DNA of 12,295 nt. Origin: Pseudomonadota bacterium. GTDB lineage: Bacteria; Pseudomonadota; Alphaproteobacteria; Caulobacterales; Caulobacteraceae. The notes under the pieces were generated by a model that worked only from the letters and a program-made list of their open reading frames with translations, searched no databases and was not told the DNA's origin. Shown one piece after another: positions 5,147-12,295 of this stretch (positions are counted from its first letter, which is position 1; each line of letters starts with the position of its first letter). The position numbers and the translations under genes are program-made. Location: positions 1 to 12,295 of the forward strand of contig JAEXJH010000257.1 of the NCBI GenBank assembly GCA_023445955.1. The letters run 5' to 3'.

Positions 5147-6483
5147 GCAGTCCTCTGGAACGGGTAGAAGTCGCCGCCAAGGTCGAGGATCTGGCTCAGC
5201 TCGTCCAGCGCCTCGCGGCTCTCGGTCAGCAGCTGCGGATCGGCCAGGTCGGCCGGCGCCAGGCGGTCGCGATAGCGGCGCGTGATCCAGTCGGCGAGCG
5301 TTGTGTGCAGGCCCGGCGTGAAGCGCTGGGCGGGGTTGGTCGCTTCCAGCTCGGCGTCGGTCAGCACCACGCGAAGGCGTAGGCAAGCCGGGCCGCCGCC
5401 GTTGCGCATGCTCTGGCGGACGTCGACATACTCAACGCGTCCGATCGGGCCATTGGAGGACGCCAAGCCCTCGGCGACCGCGAAGGCGCGCGGGTTGTCG
5501 CGGGTCTCGGCCGGGGCCAGCAGAACCAGGCGGTCCTCGCCAGGCACGACCAGCAGCTGCGAATTGAACAGATAGCTGGCCACCAAGTCAGCCATCGGCA
5601 GGTCGGCTTCCGACACTTCGACGAAGGCCGGCTCGAAAAGGCCGTCGGCGACCGCGCGAACCTGACGCTCCATCCCGGCGCGATCCTCGAAGGCGCGCTC
5701 GTGGAAGAACAGGCACTCGCGCGTGCCGACGCAGACCACGTCGTTGTGGAACGCCCCGCCCTCGATCGCCGCCTTGCCCTGCTGCGGGAAAACGGCCCGC
5801 GCCGCGCCGTGGCGGCGCTGGATGGCCTCGAAAGCCTCGCGGGTCTGGCGAGCCGGGAACTTGCCGTCCCAATGCGCCCAAGCCTCGCGACCCCAGACGA
5901 ACAGGTTCACCCCCGGCGCGCCGTGCTCGGCGCAGAGGCGAACGTGGTTGGCCGCGCCCTCGTCGGCGAAGTGCGGCTGGGCCGGCAGCGGATCGTGGAC
6001 GGCGAAGCGGGTCTCGTCCGGGAACAGGCGGCGCAGCGAGCGGGCGGTCTGCCGCCCCTCCAGGCTGCGATGCAGGTTGGTCAGCAGGTTGGCCGGCGTG
6101 AAGTGCACGCGGCCGTCAGCGGTGTCGGCGCTGGGCGTCACCGTGGCGGCGTTGGCGGCCCACATCGGCGAGGCCGAGCAGGCGGCGGCGGCCAGGGCCG
6201 GAGCATCCTTCCAGGCCTGTTCGATCACCGCCTCTTCCGAACCGGAAAAGCCTAGCGACTTCAATAAGCTTACCGCCGGTCGCTCATGCGGTGGCAAGAC
6301 GAACTGGGGGATGCCCAGGTCGGACAGCCGGCGCATTTTCGACAATCCTTCCAGCGCCGCGCCACGCGGATTGGAGACCTCGCCGGCGTTCTTCTGGCTG
6401 GCCAGATTGCCGGGCGAGAGACCGACATAGCTATGGGTCGGCCCGACCAGGCCGTCGCAATTGGCCTCGACCGCGCCGCTCAT
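5143..6483 (-). CDS. astB: N-succinylarginine dihydrolase
   Basis: AstB is the second enzyme of the arginine succinyltransferase pathway. It hydrolyses N2-succinylarginine to N2-succinylornithine, CO2 and two ammonia, in the cytoplasm. The protein has 446 residues against 447 in E. coli. It belongs to the amidinotransferase-like alpha/beta propeller fold. The catalytic triad is visible: Glu175 in HFADEGAANH, His246 in EGGAFHNDVV and the nucleophile Cys367 in NGGGPACLRLRV. Other hallmarks are DGLVGPTHSYVGLSPGNLAS (10-29) and NAATVTPSADTADGRVHFTP (111-130), both strongly family-specific. The ATG at 6483 overlaps the astD stop as ATGA, with AAGGGG upstream. The stop overlaps the TTG of the next gene. 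All key residues are present, so it should be active. Regulation is presumably with the whole operon. Confidence 0.97.
   Translation of the reverse strand: MSGAVEANCDGLVGPTHSYVGLSPGNLASQKNAGEVSNPRGAALEGLSKMRRLSDLGIPQFVLPPHERPAVSLLKSLGFSGSEEAVIEQAWKDAPALAAAACSASPMWAANAATVTPSADTADGRVHFTPANLLTNLHRSLEGRQTARSLRRLFPDETRFAVHDPLPAQPHFADEGAANHVRLCAEHGAPGVNLFVWGREAWAHWDGKFPARQTREAFEAIQRRHGAARAVFPQQGKAAIEGGAFHNDVVCVGTRECLFFHERAFEDRAGMERQVRAVADGLFEPAFVEVSEADLPMADLVASYLFNSQLLVVPGEDRLVLLAPAETRDNPRAFAVAEGLASSNGPIGRVEYVDVRQSMRNGGGPACLRLRVVLTDAELEATNPAQRFTPGLHTTLADWITRRYRDRLAPADLADPQLLTESREALDELSQILDLGGDFYPFQRTA
5151..5156 (-). promoter_or_regulatory. Ribosome-binding site deciding the TTG start of the GNAT gene
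   Basis: On the minus strand AGAGGA lies four bases before the TTG at 5146. It is the only good Shine-Dalgarno near the conserved start of the GNAT domain and is located inside the last codons of astB. Together with the TTGA stop/start overlap it supports TTG initiation. Confidence 0.6.
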
Positions 6484-7931
6484 CCCCGCAGCCCCTTGAT
6501 GTCCTTCAGGGTGTCGGTGACCGCCGGGGCCTCGAAGCTGGCGACCGGATAGGCGCAGTAGTCGGCGGCGTAGTAGGCGCTGGGCCGATGGTTGCCCGAC
6601 GCCCCGAGACCGCCGAACGGCATCGAGCCGGCCGCGCCCGTCGTCGGCCGGTTCCAGTTCACGACGCCCGCGCGGATGCGGTTCAAGAACTGATCCCAAC
6701 GCCTTGATTCGTTTGAGATAAGCCCCGCCGACAAGCCATAGCGCGTGGCGTTGGCGGCCTTCAGCGCATCGTCGTAGCTGGCCACGCGACGCACCTGCAG
6801 CCACGGGGCGAACAGCTCCTCGTCGGGCGTATCGATGCCGGTGACGTCGACCAGGCCGGGGGTGACGAAGGCCTCACTCAGCCCCTCGACCGAGCCCAAC
6901 GCCCGGATGCGTTCGCCGCCCATCGTGTCGGCGATCGCTCGAGCCGCGTTGGCGGCGCGGGCCGAGATCAACGGCCCCATGAAGGCCTCGCCCTCGCCGT
7001 TCCACGGCCCGATCGACAGCCTGTCGGCTAGGGCGGCCGTCGCCTCGATCACCTTCCGACCGAAAGCGTCGTCCGGCACGATCAGTCGCCGGGCGCACGA
7101 GCAGCGCTGGCCGGTGGTGATGAAGGCCGACTGCACAACCAGGGCCGCCACGGCCTCGGCGTCGTCGGCGTCCCAGACCACCAGCGGATTGTTGCCGCCC
7201 AGCTCCAAGGCCAGGATCACGTCGGGCCGGTCGGCGAAGTGGCGGCGGAAGAAGGTCCCGGCCGCGGCCGAGCCGGTGAACAGCAGGCCGTCGATCTCCT
7301 GGTTGATCAGCGCCTGGCCGGTCTCGCGGCCGCCCTGGACGAGGTTGACCACGCCCGCGGGCACGCCGGCCGCCTCCAGCGCCTCGACCATCAGCTGGCC
7401 GGCCAGCGGCGTCTCCTCCGAAGGCTTGAAGACCACGGTGTCGCCCGCCAGCAGGGCCGGCACGATGTGGCCGTTGGGCAGGTGGCCCGGGAAGTTGAAC
7501 GGCCCCAGCACCGCCATCACACCATGGGCGCGGTGACGCAGCACGGCGCGGCCGAACGGCATCGCGTTCTCGGTGATCCCGGTCCGCTCGTCATAGGCGC
7601 GAATGGAGAGGTCGACCTTGCCGGCCATCGAGCCGAGCTCGGCCTTGGTCTCCCACAGCGCCTTGCCGGTCTCGCGACTCAGGGCCTCGGCGAAGGCGGC
7701 GGTGCGCTCGACCAGGATTTCCTTGTAGCGGCGCAGGATCGCGATCCGCTCCTCGCGCGGACGGTCGGCCCAGGCTGGGAAGGCGCGCCGGGCGGCCTCG
7801 ACGGCCTCGGCGACATCGGCCTCGGTCGCGGTCGCCTCGAGCCAGACGGCCTCACCGGTCGCCGGGTCGGTCGAGACCAGTTCCGGGCCGCGCCCCGAGC
7901 GCCACTTGCCATCGATAAACACGCCGCTCAT
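6480..7931 (-). CDS. astD: Succinylglutamate-semialdehyde dehydrogenase
   Basis: AstD is an aldehyde dehydrogenase superfamily enzyme that oxidises N-succinylglutamate 5-semialdehyde to N-succinylglutamate with NAD+, the fourth step of the AST pathway. The 483-residue length fits the family. Catalytic features are Asn146 in GPFNFPGH, the general base Glu243 in ELGGNNP and the nucleophile Cys277 in TTGQRCSCARR. The nucleotide-binding turn is FTGSAAAGTFF (218-228), and the conserved EELFAP is at 371-376. The ELGGNNP and GQRCSCARR motifs and the start GVFIDGKWRSGRG are typical of AstD rather than other aldehyde dehydrogenases. The ATG at 7931 overlaps the astA stop as ATGA, with AAGG in front. 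Its stop in turn overlaps the astB start. Placement between astA and astB is the same order as in E. coli astCADBE. Confidence 0.96.
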   Translation of the reverse strand: MSGVFIDGKWRSGRGPELVSTDPATGEAVWLEATATEADVAEAVEAARRAFPAWADRPREERIAILRRYKEILVERTAAFAEALSRETGKALWETKAELGSMAGKVDLSIRAYDERTGITENAMPFGRAVLRHRAHGVMAVLGPFNFPGHLPNGHIVPALLAGDTVVFKPSEETPLAGQLMVEALEAAGVPAGVVNLVQGGRETGQALINQEIDGLLFTGSAAAGTFFRRHFADRPDVILALELGGNNPLVVWDADDAEAVAALVVQSAFITTGQRCSCARRLIVPDDAFGRKVIEATAALADRLSIGPWNGEGEAFMGPLISARAANAARAIADTMGGERIRALGSVEGLSEAFVTPGLVDVTGIDTPDEELFAPWLQVRRVASYDDALKAANATRYGLSAGLISNESRRWDQFLNRIRAGVVNWNRPTTGAAGSMPFGGLGASGNHRPSAYYAADYCAYPVASFEAPAVTDTLKDIKGLRG

Positions 7932-8932
7932 GCCTTGACCCGCACCACTTCGCCTTCGGAAACACCCAGGGCGTCCATGGCCTCGCGCCCCAGGATCGCC
8001 GCGTCGCCGTCGATCAGCACCGGCGCCCGCACCGCTCGGAACCGCGCCACGGCGCCCGTCGAGACCAGAGCCTCCTCGCCAAAGGCGTCCTCGCCGGTCT
8101 TGACGCGCAAGCTGCGCGCCTCGCGCACCGTCTTGATGTCGTCGCGACGCGCTGCGACCGTCGGCCCGGCGTCGAAGATGTCGATCAGGCCCTGGTAGCG
8201 GAAGCCTTCGGTCTCCAGCATGGCCCGCGCCGCCTCGCCCTCGCGGTGGACGCGGCCCAGCACCGCGCTGGCCTCGTTGGGCAGCAGCTCGGCATAGATC
8301 GGGTGGCGCGGCGCCAGGTCCAGGATGAACTGGCCATCGGTCGAGGCGCTCATCATGTCGGCCTCGTCGAACTCCAGGCGGAAGAACTTGCTGGCCACGT
8401 GGTCCCAGAACGGACAGCCGCCGTCCTCGTCGAACCAGCCGCGCAGCTCGGCCAGCACCATCTCGGCGAAACGCTGCGGCTCCAGGCCGATCAGCATGTA
8501 GCGCGACTGGGCCAAGAGGCGCCCCGCTCCGCCCTTGCGCCGCTCGGGCCGCAGGAATAGCGAGCCGACTTCCGACCAGCCGGCGCACTCGTTGACCAGC
8601 ACCAGCGCCCGGTGGTCGAAGCGCTTCTCCAGCGTCGGCGAAGACTGGGCCAGGGTGACCACCCGGAACGAGAAGTGTGGCCGCTTCAGACCCACGCCTG
8701 CCTTGACCCCGGCGACGCCGACCACGTCGTTAGCCTCCAGGTCCTCCAGCATCAGGGTGTACCAAGCCTCGGGCGGCGCGACGTTGGATTGGAAGCTGGC
8801 TTCGGATAGGGCCAGGCGCGCGCGCAGGGTCGGCTCGTCCTCGGGCAGGCTGGTGAAGCCGCGCCCAGACAGCACGGCCAGCTCCATCAGAGCGTCGAAG
8901 TCGGCGGAGCCGGCGGGACGGACGACAAGCAT
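7928..8932 (-). CDS. astA: Arginine N-succinyltransferase
   Basis: AstA carries out the first committed step of the AST pathway: arginine plus succinyl-CoA gives N2-succinylarginine and CoA. The protein has 334 residues against 344 in E. coli. It has a GNAT-like fold. Family signatures are VVRPAGSADFDALMELA (3-19), GFTSLP (25-30), EVGSLFLRPERRKGGAGRLL (121-140) for CoA binding, SRYMLIG (143-149), CPFWDHVASKFF (173-184), RHPIYAELLPNEA (209-221) and EGFRYQGLIDIFDAGPTV (242-259). The single-subunit form is expected here, since no second astA-like gene (the AruF/AruG arrangement of Pseudomonas) is seen. The ATG directly follows the stop of the upstream M20 gene (TGAATG). Its Shine-Dalgarno GGGGGA lies within the last codons of that gene, which points to coupled translation. 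Confidence 0.96.
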   Translation of the reverse strand: MLVVRPAGSADFDALMELAVLSGRGFTSLPEDEPTLRARLALSEASFQSNVAPPEAWYTLMLEDLEANDVVGVAGVKAGVGLKRPHFSFRVVTLAQSSPTLEKRFDHRALVLVNECAGWSEVGSLFLRPERRKGGAGRLLAQSRYMLIGLEPQRFAEMVLAELRGWFDEDGGCPFWDHVASKFFRLEFDEADMMSASTDGQFILDLAPRHPIYAELLPNEASAVLGRVHREGEAARAMLETEGFRYQGLIDIFDAGPTVAARRDDIKTVREARSLRVKTGEDAFGEEALVSTGAVARFRAVRAPVLIDGDAAILGREAMDALGVSEGEVVRVKA

Positions 8933-10177
8933 TCAGTGTTCCCCCATCGCCGCGCGGATCGCTCTGGCGTCGATCTCGCCGCTGGCCAGTTTCATCAGGA
9001 TCAGGGCCGAGAGCTGGGCGCGCTCGACGAAGCTTTCGGGCCAGGCGTGCTCGGCTTCGCTGTGGATGTCGCCGCCGCGAACGCCCAGGGTGTCGACGTT
9101 CGGCAAGCCCGAGGCGAACAGGTTGTTGCCCTCGCAGACGCCGCCCGACGGCTTCCAGGCGATGTCCTGGCCCAGCAACGCGCCGACGTCCTTCACGGCC
9201 CCGAACAGCTGCTGCTGGGCGGCGTTGAACGGCTTGGCGCCGCGGGTGATCATGCCGTGCAGGTGGGCGTGCAGGTCGTCGCCGATCTCGCCGACGATGC
9301 GGGCGACCTCACCCTCGAACCAGGCGGCGGCCTGCGCTTCCGGGAAGCGCACGTTGAAGCGCACAACCGCCACATCCGGCACCATGTTCAGCGGCGCGCC
9401 GCCGTCAATGCGGGCGACATTGACCGTGACGCCATCGCGCTGACCATTGAGGCCGTGCAGCTTCTCCGCCATACGCGCGGCGCCGATGATCGCGTTGCGG
9501 CCGGCGGCGAAGTCGCGGCCGGCATGGGCCGCGCGGCCGTGTATGACAATGTGGAAGTTGCCCGACCCCTTGCGCGCCGAGGCCAGCGCCCCGTCGGCCA
9601 GGGCCGGCTCGTAGGTCAGGCCGACATGGCCCTGTCGCGCGAACTCGGCGAGCACCGGACCCGAGGCGATCGAACCAATCTCCTCGTCGGGCGACAGCAG
9701 CACACGGTAGCCGACATTGGCCGCATCGGGATGCTTCTCGAACGCCTCCAGCGCCGCCAGCATCACCGAGATGCCGCCCTTCATGTCGGCGATGCCGGGA
9801 CCGTGCAGCGCGCCGTCGGGGCGGGTGCGAACGACCTGGAACGGGCTCGTCTCGGGATAGACGGTGTCGTAGTGGCCGGTCAGCACGACCTGGACCGGCG
9901 CTTCGGGGCGCACGATCACGGCCAACGAGGGCGGATGCGGAAACTCGGTCTCGCGACCGTCGGCGCTGATCTCACGCGACGGCGACAGCGGCGTCTCGAT
10001 CGGCGCGGCGGGCAGGCTTGCGGCTGCGTCGAGCAGAACTTGCCTCTGGCGCTCCAGCCCGGCCAGATGCCGGCTGCCGGAGTTTAGCGCGCACCAGTCC
10101 ACGGCGCGATCGACGATCAGGCCGCCATCGCGCGCGATGTGATCCAGAACCGCGCGATCTTCTGAATTGAGTCGCAT
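8933..10177 (-). CDS. M20/M25/M40 family metallohydrolase, first gene of the ast operon, candidate desuccinylase
   Basis: The 414-residue protein is a two-zinc M20 hydrolase (carboxypeptidase G2, ArgE and DapE superfamily) with catalytic and dimerisation domains. Metal and catalytic residues are in order: His102 in GHYDTVYP, bridging Asp131 in GPGIADMKGG, general base Glu165 and ligand Glu166 in SPDEEIGS, Glu190 in TYEPA and His372 in GGDIHSEAEH. The inserted lid domain begins near GSGNFHIVIHGRAAHAG (205-221) with its conserved His218. There is no signal peptide, so it is cytoplasmic. A strong GGAGG lies 11 bases upstream of the ATG, slightly distant. The gene touches astA (TGAATG), so it is made with the AST enzymes. 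Because the M14-type desuccinylase AstE is absent here, and M20 members split N-succinyl and N-acetyl amino acids, cleavage of N-succinylglutamate is a reasonable inference. A dipeptidase, N-acyl amino acid or carbamoyl hydrolase are alternatives. Confidence 0.9.
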   Translation of the reverse strand: MRLNSEDRAVLDHIARDGGLIVDRAVDWCALNSGSRHLAGLERQRQVLLDAAASLPAAPIETPLSPSREISADGRETEFPHPPSLAVIVRPEAPVQVVLTGHYDTVYPETSPFQVVRTRPDGALHGPGIADMKGGISVMLAALEAFEKHPDAANVGYRVLLSPDEEIGSIASGPVLAEFARQGHVGLTYEPALADGALASARKGSGNFHIVIHGRAAHAGRDFAAGRNAIIGAARMAEKLHGLNGQRDGVTVNVARIDGGAPLNMVPDVAVVRFNVRFPEAQAAAWFEGEVARIVGEIGDDLHAHLHGMITRGAKPFNAAQQQLFGAVKDVGALLGQDIAWKPSGGVCEGNNLFASGLPNVDTLGVRGGDIHSEAEHAWPESFVERAQLSALILMKLASGEIDARAIRAAMGEH

Positions 10178-10278
10178 GAAAAGCCGGTCCTCCCTCAGTC
10201 ACGATAACCAAGGGCCGCGGGTAAAACGTTGTCACCTCTGATGAGGAAACCGGTCACCCGCGCAACAGCCTTGCGTCT
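10178..10278 (-). promoter_or_regulatory. Upstream region of the ast operon
   Basis: These 101 bases between the tamB stop and the M20 start must hold any dedicated promoter of the ast operon. On the minus strand GGTGAC occurs twice (plus positions 10253-10258 and 10231-10236), offset 22 bp or about two helical turns. Between them CCTC and GAGG form a short inverted repeat (10235-10246). A Shine-Dalgarno AGGGAGGA is at 10188-10195. I see no convincing -35/-10 pair, no ArgR-box-like sequence and no U-tract terminator for tamB, so partial read-through from tamB is possible. Confidence 0.35.
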
Positions 10279-12295
10279 CTAGTAGTCTTTTCTCCAGCGC
10301 ACGGAAAGCTTGGCGTCGTTCTGGCTGCCGATCCTGGAAACCAGCGACAGGGTTCGCCGGACACGCCATTCGACCTGAGCCGCCGGCCCTTCGCGGCCGC
10401 CGCCGATGATCTCGACATAGACGTCGTCGGTCACGTACTTGCCGCCCGACACCGTCATGCCCGTGGCGCTTTCCGCGAAGGCCAGACGGTCCAGGCGGGC
10501 GAAGCTGCGCAGGTTGCCGATCACGTCGAAGCCGCCGCCGCCGGCCAGCGAGGCCAGGGCAGACGCCAGCTGGGCGGCCTCGATCGGCGACAGCTGCGCC
10601 GCCGAGGCGCCAAACAGCACCTGGCTAAGCACCTCGTCGCTGGGCAGCTCGGGCTTGGAGGTCAGGGTGATCTCCGGCTTGGCGGCCGTGCCCTGGATCT
10701 TGACCACCGCCGTCAGGGTCGTGTCCTCGCGGGTGGCCGACAGGTCCAGGCGGATGCGGTCCAGCTGGCTGGACAGATAGACCACGCCGTTGTCGTCGAA
10801 CTCGAAGCGCTTGCCGGCGAAGTCGTACTCGCCGCGCACCATGCGGGCCACGCCCGACAACTGCGGGGCCAGCGAGGTGCCGCCGACATGGGCGTCCAGC
10901 GATAGCTCGACGTCCAGGCCACGGCCCCGCACGAACACCCGGCGCGGGGCTTTCAGGTCTAGATCCAGGATCATGCCGCCGGTGCTGGGACGACGCTGCA
11001 AGCCCTGGTCAAGGTCCTGCGGGCGGTTGCGCTCGATCACGTCCATGGCCACGACGCCGACCGGGGTCTTGCTCTGGGCCGAGACGTCGGCGCGATCGAG
11101 GGTCACCGCCCCCGTCAGCTTGATCTTGCCGTCCGCCGAGCGGTTCACCGACGCCTGGCCGGTGGCCACGGCCGAGGCCAGGTCATTGTCGATCAGGCGG
11201 AAGCTCTTCATGTCGAGCTTGAAGTTGCCGACGCCGTCGCGCGCCAGGCTGATCCGGCCCTGGCCCGAGATCGTACCGCCCTGCCCGTCCTCGCCGATGG
11301 CCTGGCTGACATCGATGGCGTTGTCGGCCAGGGCCGTGCGCAGCACGACATTGCGCAGGCGCAGGCCCGTCTGGCCGTCCTCGAAGCCGCCATTGTCCAA
11401 GGTGGCCGAGCCCAGCAGGCGCGGGTCGGCCAGGGTGCCGCCGATGCTGCCTTGCAGATTGATACGGCCCGACAGCGAGCGGTCGGCGCCCATCAGGAGG
11501 TTCCACAGCGGCTTGATCTCGCCCTTGGCCGAGAACTGCCCCTGCACGCCGCGCTTCTTGTCGATCATCAGCCGCAACGGCTTGGCCGAGGCCTCGACCG
11601 GCAGGACGAGGTTGGCGTCGGCCTTCAGGCCCAGGCTGTTGTCGCCTTCGGCGACGATGGTCAGGCGGCGGTCGGTCAGGTCGCCATGGACCTTGGCGTT
11701 CAGCGACTGCTCGACCTTGGCGCCGCGCTCGCGAGCATTGGCCAGGCGCATGTCGAAGTCGCCGGTCAGGGTCTCCCCCTGGCCACGCAGGTTGAACGAG
11801 CCGTCGATATCGCCGTCCAGGTCGGGATTGAAGGCGGTGATGGCCACGCCGGCCAACTCGGCTTTCAACATGGCCGTGGCGCCGCCCAGGTCGGCGTCGA
11901 TGTCGGCCCTGCCCTTGTCGATGGCCAGACGCAGGCGAGCCTGGGTCGGGCCGTCACCGAAGCGGACCTTGGCCGTCTCGCGAGTCTTGATCTCGGTGCG
12001 GCCCATGCGACCGGCGGCGTCGAGGGACAGGTCGTAGATCTTGCCGCTCTGGGCCAGCTCGCCCGCGCCGCCGATACGCCAGCGGCCGCCAGGCGCGTCG
12101 CCCCGCGCGTCGATCGACAGCGGCAGGCGCGCCAGGGGGCCGTCGGCCTTGATCCGCGCCGAGCGGACCTTCCAGGCGCCGGTCGCCACGTCCTCGGCGG
12201 TGAGGTCCAGGGTCGCGGCCGGTCCGCCGCCGCCCGGCGCGTCGCCCCGCGTGGCCGAGCCCTTGACCTGACCCAGGGGCAGGAAGGCGCCCGGG
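10279..12295 (-). CDS. tamB: TamB-like translocation and assembly module protein (DUF490), 5' end outside window
   Basis: The window holds the last 671 residues and the stop; the frame stays open to the right edge, so the start lies beyond it. TamB proteins are long, inner-membrane anchored, beta-rich periplasmic proteins that bridge to TamA or other Omp85 proteins in the outer membrane. They act in outer-membrane protein assembly and/or phospholipid transport. Visible evidence is the long run of repetitive, alternating polar/hydrophobic beta-strand sequence typical of AsmA-like bridge proteins, and the conserved C-terminal domain. That domain includes PELPSDEVLSQVLFGASAAQ and LSPIEAAQLASALASLAGGG, then DVIGNLRSFARLDRLAF, and the terminal SLVSRIGSQNDAKLSVRWRK followed by DY. 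The GTG at 12189 is not a start: homologous-type sequence continues upstream of it. The paired tamA would be expected just outside the window on the right. The N-terminal anchor is not visible here. Confidence 0.93.
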   Translation of the reverse strand, partial: PGAFLPLGQVKGSATRGDAPGGGGPAATLDLTAEDVATGAWKVRSARIKADGPLARLPLSIDARGDAPGGRWRIGGAGELAQSGKIYDLSLDAAGRMGRTEIKTRETAKVRFGDGPTQARLRLAIDKGRADIDADLGGATAMLKAELAGVAITAFNPDLDGDIDGSFNLRGQGETLTGDFDMRLANARERGAKVEQSLNAKVHGDLTDRRLTIVAEGDNSLGLKADANLVLPVEASAKPLRLMIDKKRGVQGQFSAKGEIKPLWNLLMGADRSLSGRINLQGSIGGTLADPRLLGSATLDNGGFEDGQTGLRLRNVVLRTALADNAIDVSQAIGEDGQGGTISGQGRISLARDGVGNFKLDMKSFRLIDNDLASAVATGQASVNRSADGKIKLTGAVTLDRADVSAQSKTPVGVVAMDVIERNRPQDLDQGLQRRPSTGGMILDLDLKAPRRVFVRGRGLDVELSLDAHVGGTSLAPQLSGVARMVRGEYDFAGKRFEFDDNGVVYLSSQLDRIRLDLSATREDTTLTAVVKIQGTAAKPEITLTSKPELPSDEVLSQVLFGASAAQLSPIEAAQLASALASLAGGGGFDVIGNLRSFARLDRLAFAESATGMTVSGGKYVTDDVYVEIIGGGREGPAAQVEWRVRRTLSLVSRIGSQNDAKLSVRWRKDY

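Noticed and set aside
7239..8198. Plus-strand open frame (319 codons) opposite astD and astA
   Set aside because: Both minus-strand genes are certain from catalytic motifs; the antisense translation resembles no family.
8936..10087. Long open frame (383 codons) on the plus strand opposite the M20 gene
   Set aside because: It mirrors the codon periodicity of a clear M20 enzyme, has no recognisable domain and is rich in Arg, Ala, Gly and Asp as expected for antisense frames in high-GC DNA.
10790..12037. Long plus-strand open frame (415 codons) opposite tamB
   Set aside because: The translation is Ser/Arg/Pro-rich low-complexity sequence without domain features, while the minus strand encodes recognisable TamB.
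1..12295. tRNA or rRNA genes, CRISPR array, transposase, phage or toxin-antitoxin genes
   Set aside because: Reading both strands showed none of these; nearly all bases are accounted for by ordinary chromosomal genes with uniform composition.

Overview
The window is high-GC DNA (roughly two thirds G+C) packed with bacterial protein genes. It looks chromosomal and alphaproteobacterial, most probably Caulobacter or a close relative. The support is a gene set typical of that group (short Ppx/GppA phosphatase, HspQ, monomeric phenylalanine hydroxylase, membrane LytTR regulator, arginine succinyltransferase genes, TamB) and several GANTC (CcrM-type) sites. I see no tRNA, rRNA, CRISPR array, insertion sequence, phage gene or integration scar. 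No stretch over 300 bases lacks a gene.

Left part (1-2547). A Ppx/GppA phosphatase gene on the minus strand runs off the left edge. It is divergent from hspQ across a 161-bp gap that carries three GANTC sites (a fourth lies just inside hspQ) and an inverted repeat. Then follows phhA (phenylalanine to tyrosine), whose short leader has a hairpin and a 9-bp direct repeat.

Middle (2502-4652). A membrane acyltransferase (minus strand) and a membrane-anchored LytTR regulator (plus strand) diverge from a 135-bp promoter region. That region holds two 9-bp direct repeats with a 12-bp spacer, the geometry known for LytTR-domain operators. The pair looks like a small membrane signalling and envelope-modification module. 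The acyltransferase gene overlaps the end of phhA by 46 bp, tail to tail. The LytTR gene and its convergent neighbour share a CTAG at their stops.

Right part (4649-10177). Five minus-strand genes with touching or overlapping stop and start codons form one operon: an M20 metallohydrolase, astA, astD, astB and a GNAT acetyltransferase that begins with TTG. AstA, AstB and AstD are three of the five enzymes of the arginine succinyltransferase (AST) pathway, which releases arginine nitrogen as ammonia and glutamate. The usual desuccinylase AstE (M14 family) and transaminase AstC are absent here. The M20 hydrolase is a plausible stand-in for AstE, since M20 enzymes such as DapE cleave N-succinyl amino acids. 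This is the most interesting metabolic hypothesis of the window. Upstream of the operon, in the same direction, is the 3' part of tamB (outer-membrane biogenesis), which runs off the right edge.
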